A stretch of DNA of 64,000 nt from JANNBN01 sp031430595 (GTDB lineage: Bacteria; Actinomycetota; Acidimicrobiia; Acidimicrobiales; JANYDT01), in NCBI GenBank assembly GCA_031430595.1, contig JANPBU010000031.1:80496-144495 (forward strand). The letters run 5' to 3'. A model generated the notes under the pieces. The model was not told the DNA's origin. It saw nothing but the letters and a program-made list of their open reading frames with translations, and made no database searches. The translations under genes were made by a program, and so were the position numbers. This document shows positions 33,968 through 43,086 of the stretch, one piece after another. Each line of letters starts with the position of its first letter. Position 1 is the stretch's first letter.

Positions 33968-34348
33968 TCAGGGTTCGCGGTCGCTCGTTGGCCCGTTTCC
34001 AATGAGTTGCTCAAGCCAACCTGGCGTATTGAGCGCGGTTCGAAAATTGTCAACATCCTGGTGAGTAAGTACGGGCATCGCTACGCTCAGGCGATCCTGA
34101 GGCTCGGGAAGCAGCAACGTACTTTCGACATGCACCCCAACCGAAATGAGCAGATCGATGATTTCACGGTCAGCCGACCGGTGAACCGGTCGGTCGCATG
34201 TTGGGCAGTTGAACCGGTATACCGAACTGGCTTCTTCGCTGCGTTCGGTCATGTCCGAGTGAGGTGCGGCCTGGCCCACCACTACGATTCGCTGAATGCC
34301 GAATTCGACGTTGCCGCAATCTGGGCATGTCGCTCGGATTCTTGTCAT
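33968..34348 (-). CDS. small zinc-ribbon protein
   Basis: ATG at 34348 behind AGGGGAAACG gives 126 residues; the longer frame to 34414 is not needed. Two knuckles, CPDCGNVEFG and NCPTCDRPVH, make a zinc ribbon of about 50 residues with strands between. A helical C-terminal part follows (REIIDLLISVGV, VLTHQDVDNFRTALNTPGW). It is not recognised further. It starts back to back with the GDPD gene. Confidence 0.65.
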   Translation of the reverse strand: MTRIRATCPDCGNVEFGIQRIVVVGQAAPHSDMTERSEEASSVYRFNCPTCDRPVHRSADREIIDLLISVGVHVESTLLLPEPQDRLSVAMPVLTHQDVDNFRTALNTPGWLEQLIGNGPTSDREP

Positions 34349-34438
34349 CGTTTCCCCTAGGTGTCTGTTGAACAGCGGTACTTCCCAATCGGAAGTTCTC
34401 ATTCCATCGGACATCCACCAACCCCCCTTGAGCCTTTT

Positions 34439-35170
34439 GTGAACGAACCAGCCATCTCCGAGCCGAATTCCTCATTGCCAACGACCCCTATTGGGTTTGC
34501 CCATCGCGGTGACCGAGCCAACGCCGCGGACAACACGATGGTGTCGTTCAATCTGGCACTCAGCAAAGGGGCTAGCGGGCTTGAAAGCGACGTGTGGGTC
34601 ACCGCAGACGGCATTGCAGTGCTTGACCACGACGGAATTGTGAAGGCCACGCTGCGAAAACGTTCGATTCGCGAGTACCGCCTCGCTGAACTCCCAGCCC
34701 ACGTTCCAACACTGAGTGAACTGTTCGACGTATGCCCCAACGCAACGCAGGTGTCACTCGACCTAAAAGACGAAGCCGCACTCGACGCCGTACTTTCAGC
34801 AACTCGAAACGCCGGGTTTTCTGATCGGCTGTGGTTATGCAGCCCAAATTGGGAGTACCTGGCGAAAAACAGGGGCAAGGCGTACGACATTCACCTCGTC
34901 GACTCAACCCGATTGAAACGCCTCAAAGATGGGCCTGAACGTCACGCGGCACGACTCACAGCCGCCGGAATCGACGCCATCAACATGCACTACACCGACT
35001 GGACAATTGGTCTCACTACCCTCTTCCACCGGTTCGAACGCCTGTGTTTCGGGTGGGACGCTCAACAAGAACGAGTACTGAACGAACTCATTGACATGCA
35101 GATCGACGGGCTGTTTTGTGACGACACCAGCCGAATGATGAGCGTGATCGAATCAGCCGTTTTTCGCTAG
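34439..35170 (+). CDS. cytoplasmic glycerophosphodiester phosphodiesterase
   Basis: GTG at 34439 gives 243 residues; a GTG at 34361 would add 26 residues without features. The GDPD barrel motifs are GFAHRGDRANAADNTMVSF, SGLESDVWVTADGIAVLDHD and QVSLDLKDEAALD, all with catalytic residues present. There is no signal peptide, so it acts in the cytoplasm on glycerophosphodiesters. It is the only plus-strand gene inside the long Tat/proteasome block and its last 18 bases overlap the lepB end. Confidence 0.85.
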   Translation: MNEPAISEPNSSLPTTPIGFAHRGDRANAADNTMVSFNLALSKGASGLESDVWVTADGIAVLDHDGIVKATLRKRSIREYRLAELPAHVPTLSELFDVCPNATQVSLDLKDEAALDAVLSATRNAGFSDRLWLCSPNWEYLAKNRGKAYDIHLVDSTRLKRLKDGPERHAARLTAAGIDAINMHYTDWTIGLTTLFHRFERLCFGWDAQQERVLNELIDMQIDGLFCDDTSRMMSVIESAVFR

Positions 35171-35869
35171 CCACGACGCGTGATTCAGCGGCCAGATAAC
35201 GGCGCGGGCGTATCCAACAACGCTTGATTCGGGTATCGAACCAAACGTTCGCGAATCACTCGAATTTTGGCGGTTGTCGCCCATCACCCAAAGTTGACCG
35301 GCACCAATGGTTGTGGCAGGCAGATTGACGGTGCTCAATGGTCCTTTGAGATACGACTCGTTCACGGGGTCGCCGTTGACGTAGACCTGTCCATCGACTG
35401 CCTCAATGGTGTCTCCTTCAACTGCCATCACACGTTTAACCAGGTCTTTGATACCACTATCGGAAAGCCCGGTCGGGCGGGTGAAGACAACGAGTTGGCC
35501 GCGACCAACGTTCGAAAAGTGGTGCGAAAGTTTGTCGACAACCACTTTGTCTTTTACCTGCAGCGTGGGGTCCATTGACTCTGACGGTATGAAGAACACC
35601 TGCAAAATGAAAGTTCGTACGACCACCGCAACGAAAATCGCGCCACCAACGACGGCCACCCATTCCAAGGCGCTTCGTAGTGGCGAGGGCGATTCACGGT
35701 TTGATGCCTCGCGACCTCGAACCGGTGTCTCGAACAGTGCGCTTCCAACCGAAACTGTGCCGATCGAATCATTACCAACCACTCCAAGTCTGGCTCTGCG
35801 GCTACTTGGCGAAAAAGGCATGTTTGTGTCATCGACACTGCGAGTGGTGACCTTGTAGTCTTTTTTCAT
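35153..35869 (-). CDS. lepB: signal peptidase I
   Basis: A 238-residue type I signal peptidase. After a cytoplasmic extension of about 65 residues comes one membrane anchor (VAVVGGAIFVAVVVRTFI). The catalytic Ser is in FFIPSESMDPTLQ and the Lys in LVKRVMAVEGDTI. The later box GDNRQNSSDSRTFG is complete. It removes signal peptides from exported proteins at the outer face of the membrane. Its place between the proteasome factors and tat genes fits a protein-export and quality-control neighbourhood. Confidence 0.93.
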   Translation of the reverse strand: MKKDYKVTTRSVDDTNMPFSPSSRRARLGVVGNDSIGTVSVGSALFETPVRGREASNRESPSPLRSALEWVAVVGGAIFVAVVVRTFILQVFFIPSESMDPTLQVKDKVVVDKLSHHFSNVGRGQLVVFTRPTGLSDSGIKDLVKRVMAVEGDTIEAVDGQVYVNGDPVNESYLKGPLSTVNLPATTIGAGQLWVMGDNRQNSSDSRTFGSIPESSVVGYARAVIWPLNHASWLAKNG

Positions 35870-35902
35870 GATTTACCACTCATTGCGGTTAAACTCAGGG
35901 CG

Positions 35903-36832
35903 TTAGGCATACCGAGTCAAGGTTCGAGCAGCCGCCGACACGGCACCTGTCCACCCATCTGGCGCCTGAAGAACCTTTACAGTATCGCCGAGTCGAAGTA
36001 TTAATCGGTCGAGCCAGGCAAAATCACTCACACCGAGTACGACGAGCAAATGATCTCCCCTGGTCTCGACCGAGATCACTGGATACTGCTGCGCCACCCA
36101 ATGGGCTGATGGGCCAAGCAAAACCGTAACTGATGATTCCATCGTTTGGGCGAACAGGTCTGGGGCGGCAGGAGCCGCAGGATGATGGCTGCGGGGGGTG
36201 TCGGATGCAGTCGCTGTAGCAATACGGTCAACTCGAAACACCCGTTCAGCGTTCGCTTGGTGACACCATGCCGACACGTACCACTGGCCCTTTGTCGCAA
36301 ACACCCCGGCCGGTTCGATGTTTCGCTCTGAGCGTTCATTTCGGCTGAACGAGAGGTAATCAATCGACACCTGCGTTTGGGTAGCAATCGCCGATCGGAG
36401 GGTACCCAAGACGTCGGCGTCTGCGTCTCCGAGGTCAATATGCACAGCGTCGTCGGCACCGAGCGACGACGCAAGTTTCGCGAGGCCTGTGGCTAGCGGG
36501 CCGGTTGGGTCGGTTCCTGGTACCGACAGCAACGATTGGGCGGCAGCAAGCAGCCCAAGACCTTCGGTTGGGGTTAAACGCAACGGACGGCTGAAGTATT
36601 CGGCGTACGACACCCACACCCGGGCATCACGAATCTCGGCCTCGATAAGCAAATCGGGCGTATAGGGATGCAGACCGCAAAGGTACAACAGGGCCAAATC
36701 CGCACTGAGATCGGCCGGAGACAACTCGAACCGGGTGCACACCTCACGCACCGCAGGGCCGTCATGAGCGGCAATCCACGGAACCATTGCCAGAATTCGT
36801 TTCAGCCGCTCTTCGGTGCTTACTTTTGCCAT
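35903..36832 (-). CDS. pafC: WYL-domain regulator PafC-like
   Basis: ATG at 36832 (MAKVSTEERLKRILAMVPW) gives 309 residues. It has an N-terminal winged helix (GPAVREVCTRFELSPADLS) and a WYL domain (VSIDYLSFSRNERSERNIEP, GQWYVSAWCHQANAERVFRV) plus the C-terminal WCX extension. PafB and PafC form a heterodimer that activates DNA-damage genes in mycobacteria. Its start lies two bases after the pafB stop. Confidence 0.88.
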   Translation of the reverse strand: MAKVSTEERLKRILAMVPWIAAHDGPAVREVCTRFELSPADLSADLALLYLCGLHPYTPDLLIEAEIRDARVWVSYAEYFSRPLRLTPTEGLGLLAAAQSLLSVPGTDPTGPLATGLAKLASSLGADDAVHIDLGDADADVLGTLRSAIATQTQVSIDYLSFSRNERSERNIEPAGVFATKGQWYVSAWCHQANAERVFRVDRIATATASDTPRSHHPAAPAAPDLFAQTMESSVTVLLGPSAHWVAQQYPVISVETRGDHLLVVLGVSDFAWLDRLILRLGDTVKVLQAPDGWTGAVSAAARTLTRYA

Positions 36833-36834
36833 GC

Positions 36835-37863
36835 CTAGCGCCCAGCCTGAACAATGGTTTGTAACCACTCAATAATCGACTGGCGAAACTCTGGCGGTGC
36901 AAGAACGGTCGCCGAATCAAGAAATCCGAGGACAAATGAGCGAAACGCATCGGGGCTTCGGACGAACAGCCGTAGCGTGACGGATCCGTCGTCATGTTGT
37001 GACACCACGTCGTCATGACCGACACTTCGGGTAGCGAAGGGGGCCTGATCGGCGTCAACCCTGACGAGAGCAGTAACGGGTTCGCCAACACCAATTTCCC
37101 ATGGGCGTTGCATTGTTCGTGGCCGCTGCACCACTTGGGCCCGTTGCACTACTGCTGCGTCGACGAGTTCCCCGAGTTCGATGTCGTTGCTCATCCGGTC
37201 GATTCGAAACGATCGGTCATCATCGCGACTGATGTCGAACGCAGCGAGGTACCAGCGTCCCTTCTCGAACGACAGCGATCGGGGCACAACGTGGCGCAAT
37301 TCGTCTTTGTACGTGAATGCGAGCGATCGGTTCGACGCAATGGCTTCGAAGATGGATCCAAGTGCGCCGTCATTTGGAAGGTCAACCTCGGTGGGCACCA
37401 GTTCGACGACCGGCGACCCCGAAGAGTTTCGGATCGCTTTTTCAACGTGTTCACTGCGAAGTTTCCACATTGCAGCCGATGCAGCCGACGCCACCGATGC
37501 AACCGATTCCGGGTCTGTTTCGCGGGGATCTGGAAGCCGCTGTCCGCCATCGAGCTTGACGAGACGCGTCGCAAGCGTCAATGCAGAAAGTTCATCGGGG
37601 GTCAAACCGGGGTCTTTCACATAGTACCGGTCACGATCAATACGGTACGCGTGGATATCTATTCCAATATTTGACGACACCACCAAGACCAGGGGCATAC
37701 CAAGTTCGCGTAGGGCATCTTTGTCACGTTCGAATTGTCGTCGAAAGGCCGGTCGATCTTCGGGGTAACCCGGAACCCGTTCTTGCAGTTCATCGGAGGT
37801 CAGGGGACGATCAGTAGCGAGCAGTGCCGCCGTCAAGTTAATGAGACGCTCGATACGGCTCAT
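36835..37863 (-). CDS. pafB: WYL-domain regulator PafB-like
   Basis: A 342-residue paralogue of the next gene. The HTH part is MSRIERLINLTAALLATDRP then TSDELQERVPGYPEDRPAFR. The WYL domain contains FTYKDELRHVVPRSLSFEKG and RWYLAAFDISRDDDRSFRID. A linker of Ser/Ala-Val (ESVASVASAASAA) is unusual. Its ATG overlaps the pafA stop, as in other actinobacteria where pafA, pafB and pafC are one operon. Confidence 0.9.
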   Translation of the reverse strand: MSRIERLINLTAALLATDRPLTSDELQERVPGYPEDRPAFRRQFERDKDALRELGMPLVLVVSSNIGIDIHAYRIDRDRYYVKDPGLTPDELSALTLATRLVKLDGGQRLPDPRETDPESVASVASAASAAMWKLRSEHVEKAIRNSSGSPVVELVPTEVDLPNDGALGSIFEAIASNRSLAFTYKDELRHVVPRSLSFEKGRWYLAAFDISRDDDRSFRIDRMSNDIELGELVDAAVVQRAQVVQRPRTMQRPWEIGVGEPVTALVRVDADQAPFATRSVGHDDVVSQHDDGSVTLRLFVRSPDAFRSFVLGFLDSATVLAPPEFRQSIIEWLQTIVQAGR

Positions 37864-39218
37864 AGTGAAGCAATGAGTTTTTCGACCCGCTCATCTTTTG
37901 ACTTAAACGGGTCTTTGCACAGCACGGTCCGCTGGGCCTGATCGTTTAGCTTGAGGTGCACCCAGTCAACCGTAAAGTCACGCTTTTGTTCCTTTGCACG
38001 CTTAATAAAGTCGCCTCGAAGCTTTGCCCGAGTGGTTTGGGGTGGCGTCTCAATCGCTTCGTTGATAGCTTCATCGGTGGTGACCCGCTCGGCCAGGCCC
38101 CGGTCTTGTAACTTGTAGAACAAACCCCGTGAACGTGTGACATCGTGGTACTGCAAGTCCATCAAGGCAATTTTGGGGCTCGACAGGGCCAGATCGTGAC
38201 GGGCACGATACGCCTCGATGAGGCGATACTTCATCACCCAATCACACTCACGGTCAAGGCTCAACGGATCTTGTTCGATCTTCGTCATCACGTGCTGCCA
38301 CATCTCGAGGGCTTTCGTTTCCTGCTCGCTAAAACCCTTACTTTCGGCATACCGCAGCGCCCGGTTGAGGTACTCCGATTGAATATCCCAGGCCGAAGCT
38401 TCTCGCCCATTTGCCAACTTGACCCGTTTCGTACAGGTGATGTCGTGGCTAATTTCGCGAATAGCCCGGATCGGGTTTTCGAGGGTCATGTCACGCAACA
38501 CCACCGCCGGGTCTTCAAGCATTTTCAACATAATGCTGACAACGCCAACCTTGAGATAGTTGGTGTACTCGCTCATATTCGAGTCGCCAACGATGACGTG
38601 CAATCGACGATACTTTTCAGCGTCGGCATGCGGTTCGTCACGGGTGTTAATGATCGGACGGCTTCTGGTAGTTGCCGAACTCACACCTTCCCAAATATGC
38701 TCTGCACGCTGAGTAACACAAAACACGGCACCGCGTGCGGTTTGCAGTACCTTGCCCGCACCGGCATAAATCGACCGTGATACGAGGAAGGGAATCAGTA
38801 TCTCGGTGTAGTGCGTGAGTTCATCGGCCCGACTCGTGAGGTAGTTCTCGTGGCACCCATACGAGTTTCCGGCAGAGTCAGTGTTGTTCTTGAACAAATA
38901 AATGTCACCCTTGATGCCTTCTTCTCGAAGCCGCTGCTCGGCCGAGCCGACCAAGCTTTCGAGAATTCGTTCACCGGCTTTATCGTGCGTAACAAGGTCA
39001 ACCAACGAATCGCATTCTGGGGTTGCGTACTCAGGATGCGAGCCCACGTCGAGGTACAGCCGCGCCCCATTTTCGAGAAACACATTCGAACTACGGCCCC
39101 ATGAGACAACCCGGCGAAAGAGGTACCGGGCCACTTCGTCGGGGCTGAGTCGACGCTGTCCGCGCAGCGTGCAGGTCACCCCGTATTCGTTTTCCAATCC
39201 GAAGATGCGGCGGTCCAT
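37860..39218 (-). CDS. pafA: Pup ligase PafA
   Basis: A 452-residue carboxylate-amine ligase of the glutamine-synthetase-like Pup ligase family. The nucleotide and metal site begins MDRRIFGLENEYGVTCTLRG. Later motifs include LYLDVGSHPEYATPECDS and KNNTDSAGNSYGCHENYL, followed by RPIINTRDEPHADAEKYRRL. It attaches the C-terminal Glu of deamidated Pup to lysines of target proteins. The neighbouring genes complete the pathway. Confidence 0.95.
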   Translation of the reverse strand: MDRRIFGLENEYGVTCTLRGQRRLSPDEVARYLFRRVVSWGRSSNVFLENGARLYLDVGSHPEYATPECDSLVDLVTHDKAGERILESLVGSAEQRLREEGIKGDIYLFKNNTDSAGNSYGCHENYLTSRADELTHYTEILIPFLVSRSIYAGAGKVLQTARGAVFCVTQRAEHIWEGVSSATTRSRPIINTRDEPHADAEKYRRLHVIVGDSNMSEYTNYLKVGVVSIMLKMLEDPAVVLRDMTLENPIRAIREISHDITCTKRVKLANGREASAWDIQSEYLNRALRYAESKGFSEQETKALEMWQHVMTKIEQDPLSLDRECDWVMKYRLIEAYRARHDLALSSPKIALMDLQYHDVTRSRGLFYKLQDRGLAERVTTDEAINEAIETPPQTTRAKLRGDFIKRAKEQKRDFTVDWVHLKLNDQAQRTVLCKDPFKSKDERVEKLIASL

Positions 39219-39227
39219 GAAGCGAAC

Positions 39228-39530
39228 CTACCGCAGTTCTTCGGACGACAAGCGTGTCGCGGTTGGTAGGTGTTGTCGAAGGGTCCTGAGTTCGTTGAGT
39301 TCTACGATCAACGCGTCGAGGGTATCTGGGTCACGGTTGATAGTGGCCCATCGCCGATCGTTCGGCCAACCTGATCGTTGGGCCGCACAATTGACCAGCG
39401 CGGCCCAATCGTTTTCAAACGGTTCGACATCGAGCACTTTGTGAAGTGCTGTTCTGAGTGCGTCGACCAGCAACTCGCTGTCGAGTGCTGACGTCAAGAG
39501 TTCAACGTCACGCTTCGTCAACCGCGCCAT
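39228..39530 (-). CDS. small protein between prcA and pafA, unknown
   Basis: ATG at 39530 gives 100 residues, 13 bases after the prcA stop and 9 before pafA, so it belongs to the proteasome operon. It is helical and mildly acidic: LTKRDVELLTSALDSELLVD, ALRTALHKVLDVEPFENDWA, LVNCAAQRSGWPNDRRWATI, then DTLDALIVELNELRTLRQHL. The second half may form a short coiled coil. No motif ties it to a known proteasome factor. Position suggests a role with the proteasome or Pup ligase. Confidence 0.7.
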   Translation of the reverse strand: MARLTKRDVELLTSALDSELLVDALRTALHKVLDVEPFENDWAALVNCAAQRSGWPNDRRWATINRDPDTLDALIVELNELRTLRQHLPTATRLSSEELR

Positions 39531-39543
39531 TTGCTCAATGTAG

Positions 39544-40236
39544 TTACGAGGCGGCTTCAAGCAAAGCAACGAGTTCTTCGTTTTCGACCCTGCGGAACGT
39601 ACGACCCTGTGCGGTCCGTTCGAGCATCGCCACCTCAAGTTCGGGTTCACCGAGAGTACGGTCGGGGCCGGTGATCGCAGCAACCGCTGTTTTGATGGCA
39701 TTCGACAAGCTCATGGCCGGTTGATACGTCTCTTTAAGCCGAGCCAAAATAGGGTCAGCGTCACCACCAAGAACGGTGAAGTGCTGCTCGTCTACCACGG
39801 TACCGTCGTAGAGCAGGTGGAACAGTCGATCGTCTTCCACGTTGTTTGACCAACCAACTTCGGCCACCAGAATCTCAACCTCAAGCGGTTTCATTTCGTG
39901 AGTGAACACCTGTCCAAGCATTTGTGCGTATGAGTTCGCCAGACTGCGGGCATCGACATCTTCACGCGAGTAGTTGTAACCGCGCATATCAGCTGCTCGA
40001 ACACCGGCGATTCGAAGCTGGTCAAATTCGTTGTATTTGCCGACACCGGCGAACGCTATGCGGTCGTAGATCTCAGAAACCTTATGCAGGGTACGCGAGT
40101 GATTCTCGGCCACCAACACAATGCCGCCGTCGTACGACATCCCCGTCAGACTTCGACCCCGAGCAATACCTTTGCGGGCGTAGTCGGCCCGGTCTTTCAT
40201 AACCTGCTCGGGCGAAACGTAATACGGCATACTCAT
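39544..40236 (-). CDS. prcA: 20S proteasome alpha subunit
   Basis: A 230-residue alpha subunit starting MSMPYYVSPEQVMKDRADYA, the gate and first helix (KDRADYARKGIARGRS), then GIVLVAENHSRTLHKVSEIY and FAGVGKYNEFDQLRIAGVRA. It forms the outer rings that gate substrate entry and bind the ARC C-terminus. ATG at 40236 overlaps the prcB stop (ATGA); ATG at 40230 is an alternative start. Confidence 0.95.
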   Translation of the reverse strand: MSMPYYVSPEQVMKDRADYARKGIARGRSLTGMSYDGGIVLVAENHSRTLHKVSEIYDRIAFAGVGKYNEFDQLRIAGVRAADMRGYNYSREDVDARSLANSYAQMLGQVFTHEMKPLEVEILVAEVGWSNNVEDDRLFHLLYDGTVVDEQHFTVLGGDADPILARLKETYQPAMSLSNAIKTAVAAITGPDRTLGEPELEVAMLERTAQGRTFRRVENEELVALLEAAS

Positions 40237-41066
40237 GACTGAACCCCGGTACTGCCCTGGCCGCCCAAACTGAGGTCGCCAGCCATTCGTGCCATACGTA
40301 ACTTCACGAACGCATCACTTCGAAGCGCAACTTCTTCGTCGGCGACCCTGGTGTAACCATCAGGTGTGATGGTCGCGACCGACGGATAAATGCCTCGTAC
40401 CAAGTCTGGGCCTCCGGTAGCTGAATCGTCGTCGGCTGCATCAAACAATGCCCCAATCGCCAGTTCGACAGCTTCGTCGCGAGACATGCCCCTGCGCCAC
40501 TGCTGCTTGATGACCCCACGGGCATAAATGCCGCCTGAGCCGGTCGCGTGGTATTCCATTTCTTCGTAGCGGCCCCCGGTCACGTCGTAGTTGTAGATAC
40601 GACCTTCCTTCCGCCGTAGGTCATACCCGGCAAAGATAGGGATCACTACCATTCCGCTCGACATTGCCGCCGGTAGGTTTTGGCGAATCATGTTTCCGAG
40701 ACGATTCGCTTTTCCGTCAAGGCTGAGAGCAATACCTTCAACTTTTTCGAAATGTTCAAGCTCAAGCTGAAACATTTTGACCATTTCGGCCGCCAACCCC
40801 GCAACACCTGAAATGGAAACGCCCGAGTAACGATCGGCCGGAAACACTTTGTCCATAGTGCGGTGCGCGATGACGTTACCGGCCGTGGCTCGCCGGTCAC
40901 CGGCCATCAAGACGCCATCGGCATAACGCATTGCCACAATCGTCGTTGCGTGAGTAAACGTGAGGTCGTGCGATTCGGCACGGGGGTTGGCGGTGACGGT
41001 GTGCGTCATCGTGGGTTCTGCGAATCTGGCAATCGGGTCATCAGATTCAAACGAAGCAAACTTCAC
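40233..41066 (-). CDS. prcB: 20S proteasome beta subunit (catalytic)
   Basis: A 277-residue precursor. A propeptide of 40 residues ends ...TFTHA and the mature chain starts TTIVAMRYADGVLMAGDRRA. Counting from that Thr1, Asp17 and Lys33 are conserved, so the N-terminal nucleophile site is complete. The residue before the cut is Ala where the family mostly has Gly. The subunit forms the inner rings of the proteasome. Its start follows the pup stop by two bases. Confidence 0.95.
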   Translation of the reverse strand: MKFASFESDDPIARFAEPTMTHTVTANPRAESHDLTFTHATTIVAMRYADGVLMAGDRRATAGNVIAHRTMDKVFPADRYSGVSISGVAGLAAEMVKMFQLELEHFEKVEGIALSLDGKANRLGNMIRQNLPAAMSSGMVVIPIFAGYDLRRKEGRIYNYDVTGGRYEEMEYHATGSGGIYARGVIKQQWRRGMSRDEAVELAIGALFDAADDDSATGGPDLVRGIYPSVATITPDGYTRVADEEVALRSDAFVKLRMARMAGDLSLGGQGSTGVQS

Positions 41067-41068
41067 AG

Positions 41069-41266
41069 CTATTGGCCGCCCTTTTGTACGTAGCTTTTGA
41101 CAAACTCTTCGGCGTTGACTTCGAGCACTTCGTCGATTTCATCGAGAAGGTCATCGAGTTCAGCTTTTAACTTTTCGCCCTGCTTCGTTGCGGCTGGCGC
41201 GGTTTCAGCAACTCGCTCAGTCTCTCGTTGCGGGGTTTGCTTTCTGATTTGTTCACGTTCAGGCAT
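41069..41266 (-). CDS. pup: prokaryotic ubiquitin-like protein Pup
   Basis: A 65-residue intrinsically disordered protein ending VQKGGQ. The C-terminal Gln must be deamidated by Dop before ligation, and the coiled-coil region KLKAELDDLLDEIDEVLEVN binds the ARC coiled coil. Length and ending match Pup of mycobacteria. It lies 17 bases after dop and two before prcB. Confidence 0.97.
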   Translation of the reverse strand: MPEREQIRKQTPQRETERVAETAPAATKQGEKLKAELDDLLDEIDEVLEVNAEEFVKSYVQKGGQ

Positions 41267-41283
41267 GGTTAACTCTCATTTCT

Positions 41284-42798
41284 TCACCCACCAAGTCTTA
41301 ATAGCAATTCAGCAGGTGTGTCACACCCTTCTAGCAGGGAATCAACCAGTTCAGCGGTGCCCTTCAGCGGTTCCATCATCGGAACCCGTCGTAAAGGGTC
41401 GCTGCCCAGGTCAAACACCAGCGAATCCCAGTTAGCAGCCGTAATCCATGGTGAAAATTTTTGGAGACATTTACCTCGGAAATATGCCCGGGTGTCTCGT
41501 GGGGGCTCGGTTACGGCCGCATCTATGTCGGCTTCATGAAGCACACGACGCCACGGTTGGCGTAACCCTAACGACTTGTCGGGTCGTACTTCATGCCATT
41601 GCAACCCGAGCGCCCGTACCTTCGCATCCGTCCACGGCAGACCGTGACGGTCTCGGTACGCCTCGAACAGGCGAAGTTTGGCTGTCCAGTCAAGACGGTC
41701 GGCGGTCAGCAACGGATCCCGTTCCAAGTCAGTAAGAATTTCTTCCCACATCGACAAAAGTTGAGGGCCTTGCACCCCGGTAGGGTCAATGGCGTCTAAG
41801 CCTCGTTCGTTCGCATACTTTTGGGCGAAACGCAGATATTCCCACTGGATTTCGAGTGCAGTCATATGCCGACCGTCTACGAGTTCAAGTGGCGATTTAA
41901 GGGACAGATCCCACGACACCCAGCGCATTGCCGACACTGCCGACACCAAGGAAAGCGCCCTGCTTTCGAATGCCTCGTCTTCGATCATGGCAAGAACAAT
42001 TGCGGTGGTACCTAGTTTTAGGAAGGTGGCATATTCACTCATCGTTGCGTCACCGGTGATCACATGTAAGCGGCGATATCGCTGGGCATCGCTATGTGGT
42101 TCATCCCGGGTGTTAACAATCGGACGTTTGAGAGTTGTTTCCAGACCAACTTCTTCTTCAAAAAAGTCTGCGCGCTGGGTAATTTGGAAGGGGACCTCTG
42201 TCGGAGCCCCAGGATATTCAGTCCCGATTTTTCCTGAACCGGTGAAAATTTGTCGGGTAACAAAAAACGGGATGATCGAGTTCACGATTCGCGAGAACGG
42301 CACCGAACGGTCCATGAGGTAGTTCTCGTGGGTGCCGTAACTATTGCCGCGACCATCCGAGTTGTTTTTGTATACAACGATTTCTTGACCCGGCGCAAGG
42401 GTTGCCTTGACCGCCTCCATCGATGCGACCATCACTCGTTCGCCGGCACGGTCGTACAGCGTTGCACTTAACGGGGTTCGGCATTCGGGGCTTGAATACT
42501 CCGGATGGGCATGGTCTACGTAGTACCGAGCACCGTTGGTGAGCACAGCATTGACCAGGTGGGTCTCTACTTCGGGGGGCATTGAACCGAGTGGCGTCCA
42601 GCCCCGGGCATCGTTGGCGGGGCTTTCGTCATCAAAATCCCACGACACGCTGGTTGGCCGGGACGCGATGTCGTGCTTACCGTGACGTTGTACGTAGGCG
42701 TTTACCAGCATTGACGATGCCAAAATCGGGTTCGAGTCACCGCCACGCAACACAATGCCGTATTCGGTTTCGATTCCACACACCTTCGGAACTGCCAT
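41284..42798 (-). CDS. dop: Pup deamidase/depupylase Dop
   Basis: ATG at 42798 (MAVPKVCGIETEYGIVLRGG) gives 504 residues; the longer frame reaches into non-coding DNA. The family motif ETEYGI, the HPEYSSPECRTPLS segment, and NNSDGRGNSYGTHENYLM are present. Dop differs from PafA by an extra loop after the first strand, here GGDSNPILASSMLVNAYVQR. It deamidates Pup and removes Pup from conjugates. It starts the dop-pup-prcB-prcA part of the operon. Confidence 0.95.
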   Translation of the reverse strand: MAVPKVCGIETEYGIVLRGGDSNPILASSMLVNAYVQRHGKHDIASRPTSVSWDFDDESPANDARGWTPLGSMPPEVETHLVNAVLTNGARYYVDHAHPEYSSPECRTPLSATLYDRAGERVMVASMEAVKATLAPGQEIVVYKNNSDGRGNSYGTHENYLMDRSVPFSRIVNSIIPFFVTRQIFTGSGKIGTEYPGAPTEVPFQITQRADFFEEEVGLETTLKRPIVNTRDEPHSDAQRYRRLHVITGDATMSEYATFLKLGTTAIVLAMIEDEAFESRALSLVSAVSAMRWVSWDLSLKSPLELVDGRHMTALEIQWEYLRFAQKYANERGLDAIDPTGVQGPQLLSMWEEILTDLERDPLLTADRLDWTAKLRLFEAYRDRHGLPWTDAKVRALGLQWHEVRPDKSLGLRQPWRRVLHEADIDAAVTEPPRDTRAYFRGKCLQKFSPWITAANWDSLVFDLGSDPLRRVPMMEPLKGTAELVDSLLEGCDTPAELLLRLGG

Positions 42799-42969
42799 GG
42801 TTTCACCGTAGTGCTCACTGGCGGCTACGACCTCGCTGCCGCGAGCGTTGAAGGTGCCGTTACAGGGTCGGAAACCGAGTGACCCATCGACGCCGAGTTG
42901 TTTCGGGGAGCGACCGTGTGACAATTTTCGTAGCCCCCTGCCCTTTGCGTAACTCTCGCGCCGCCCCGG

Positions 42970-43015
42970 CGAGGCTCACCCAGAACGTTCGCCCAGCTAC
43001 TCAGAGCGAGCCTCG
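42970..43015. repeat. 8-bp inverted repeat between arc and dop
   Basis: CGAGGCTC at 42970-42977 and GAGCCTCG at 43008-43015 are exact reverse complements with 30 bases between. They lie in the 288-base gap separating arc from dop, where no gene is supported. They could mark a transcript boundary or leader structure; no T-run follows. Confidence 0.4.
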
Positions 43016-43086
43016 TGGAGGCAGCGCTACACGAACAACAACTGACGCCTGCCACCGCATTGCGGCGACTGGAACCAGCTAATCGG

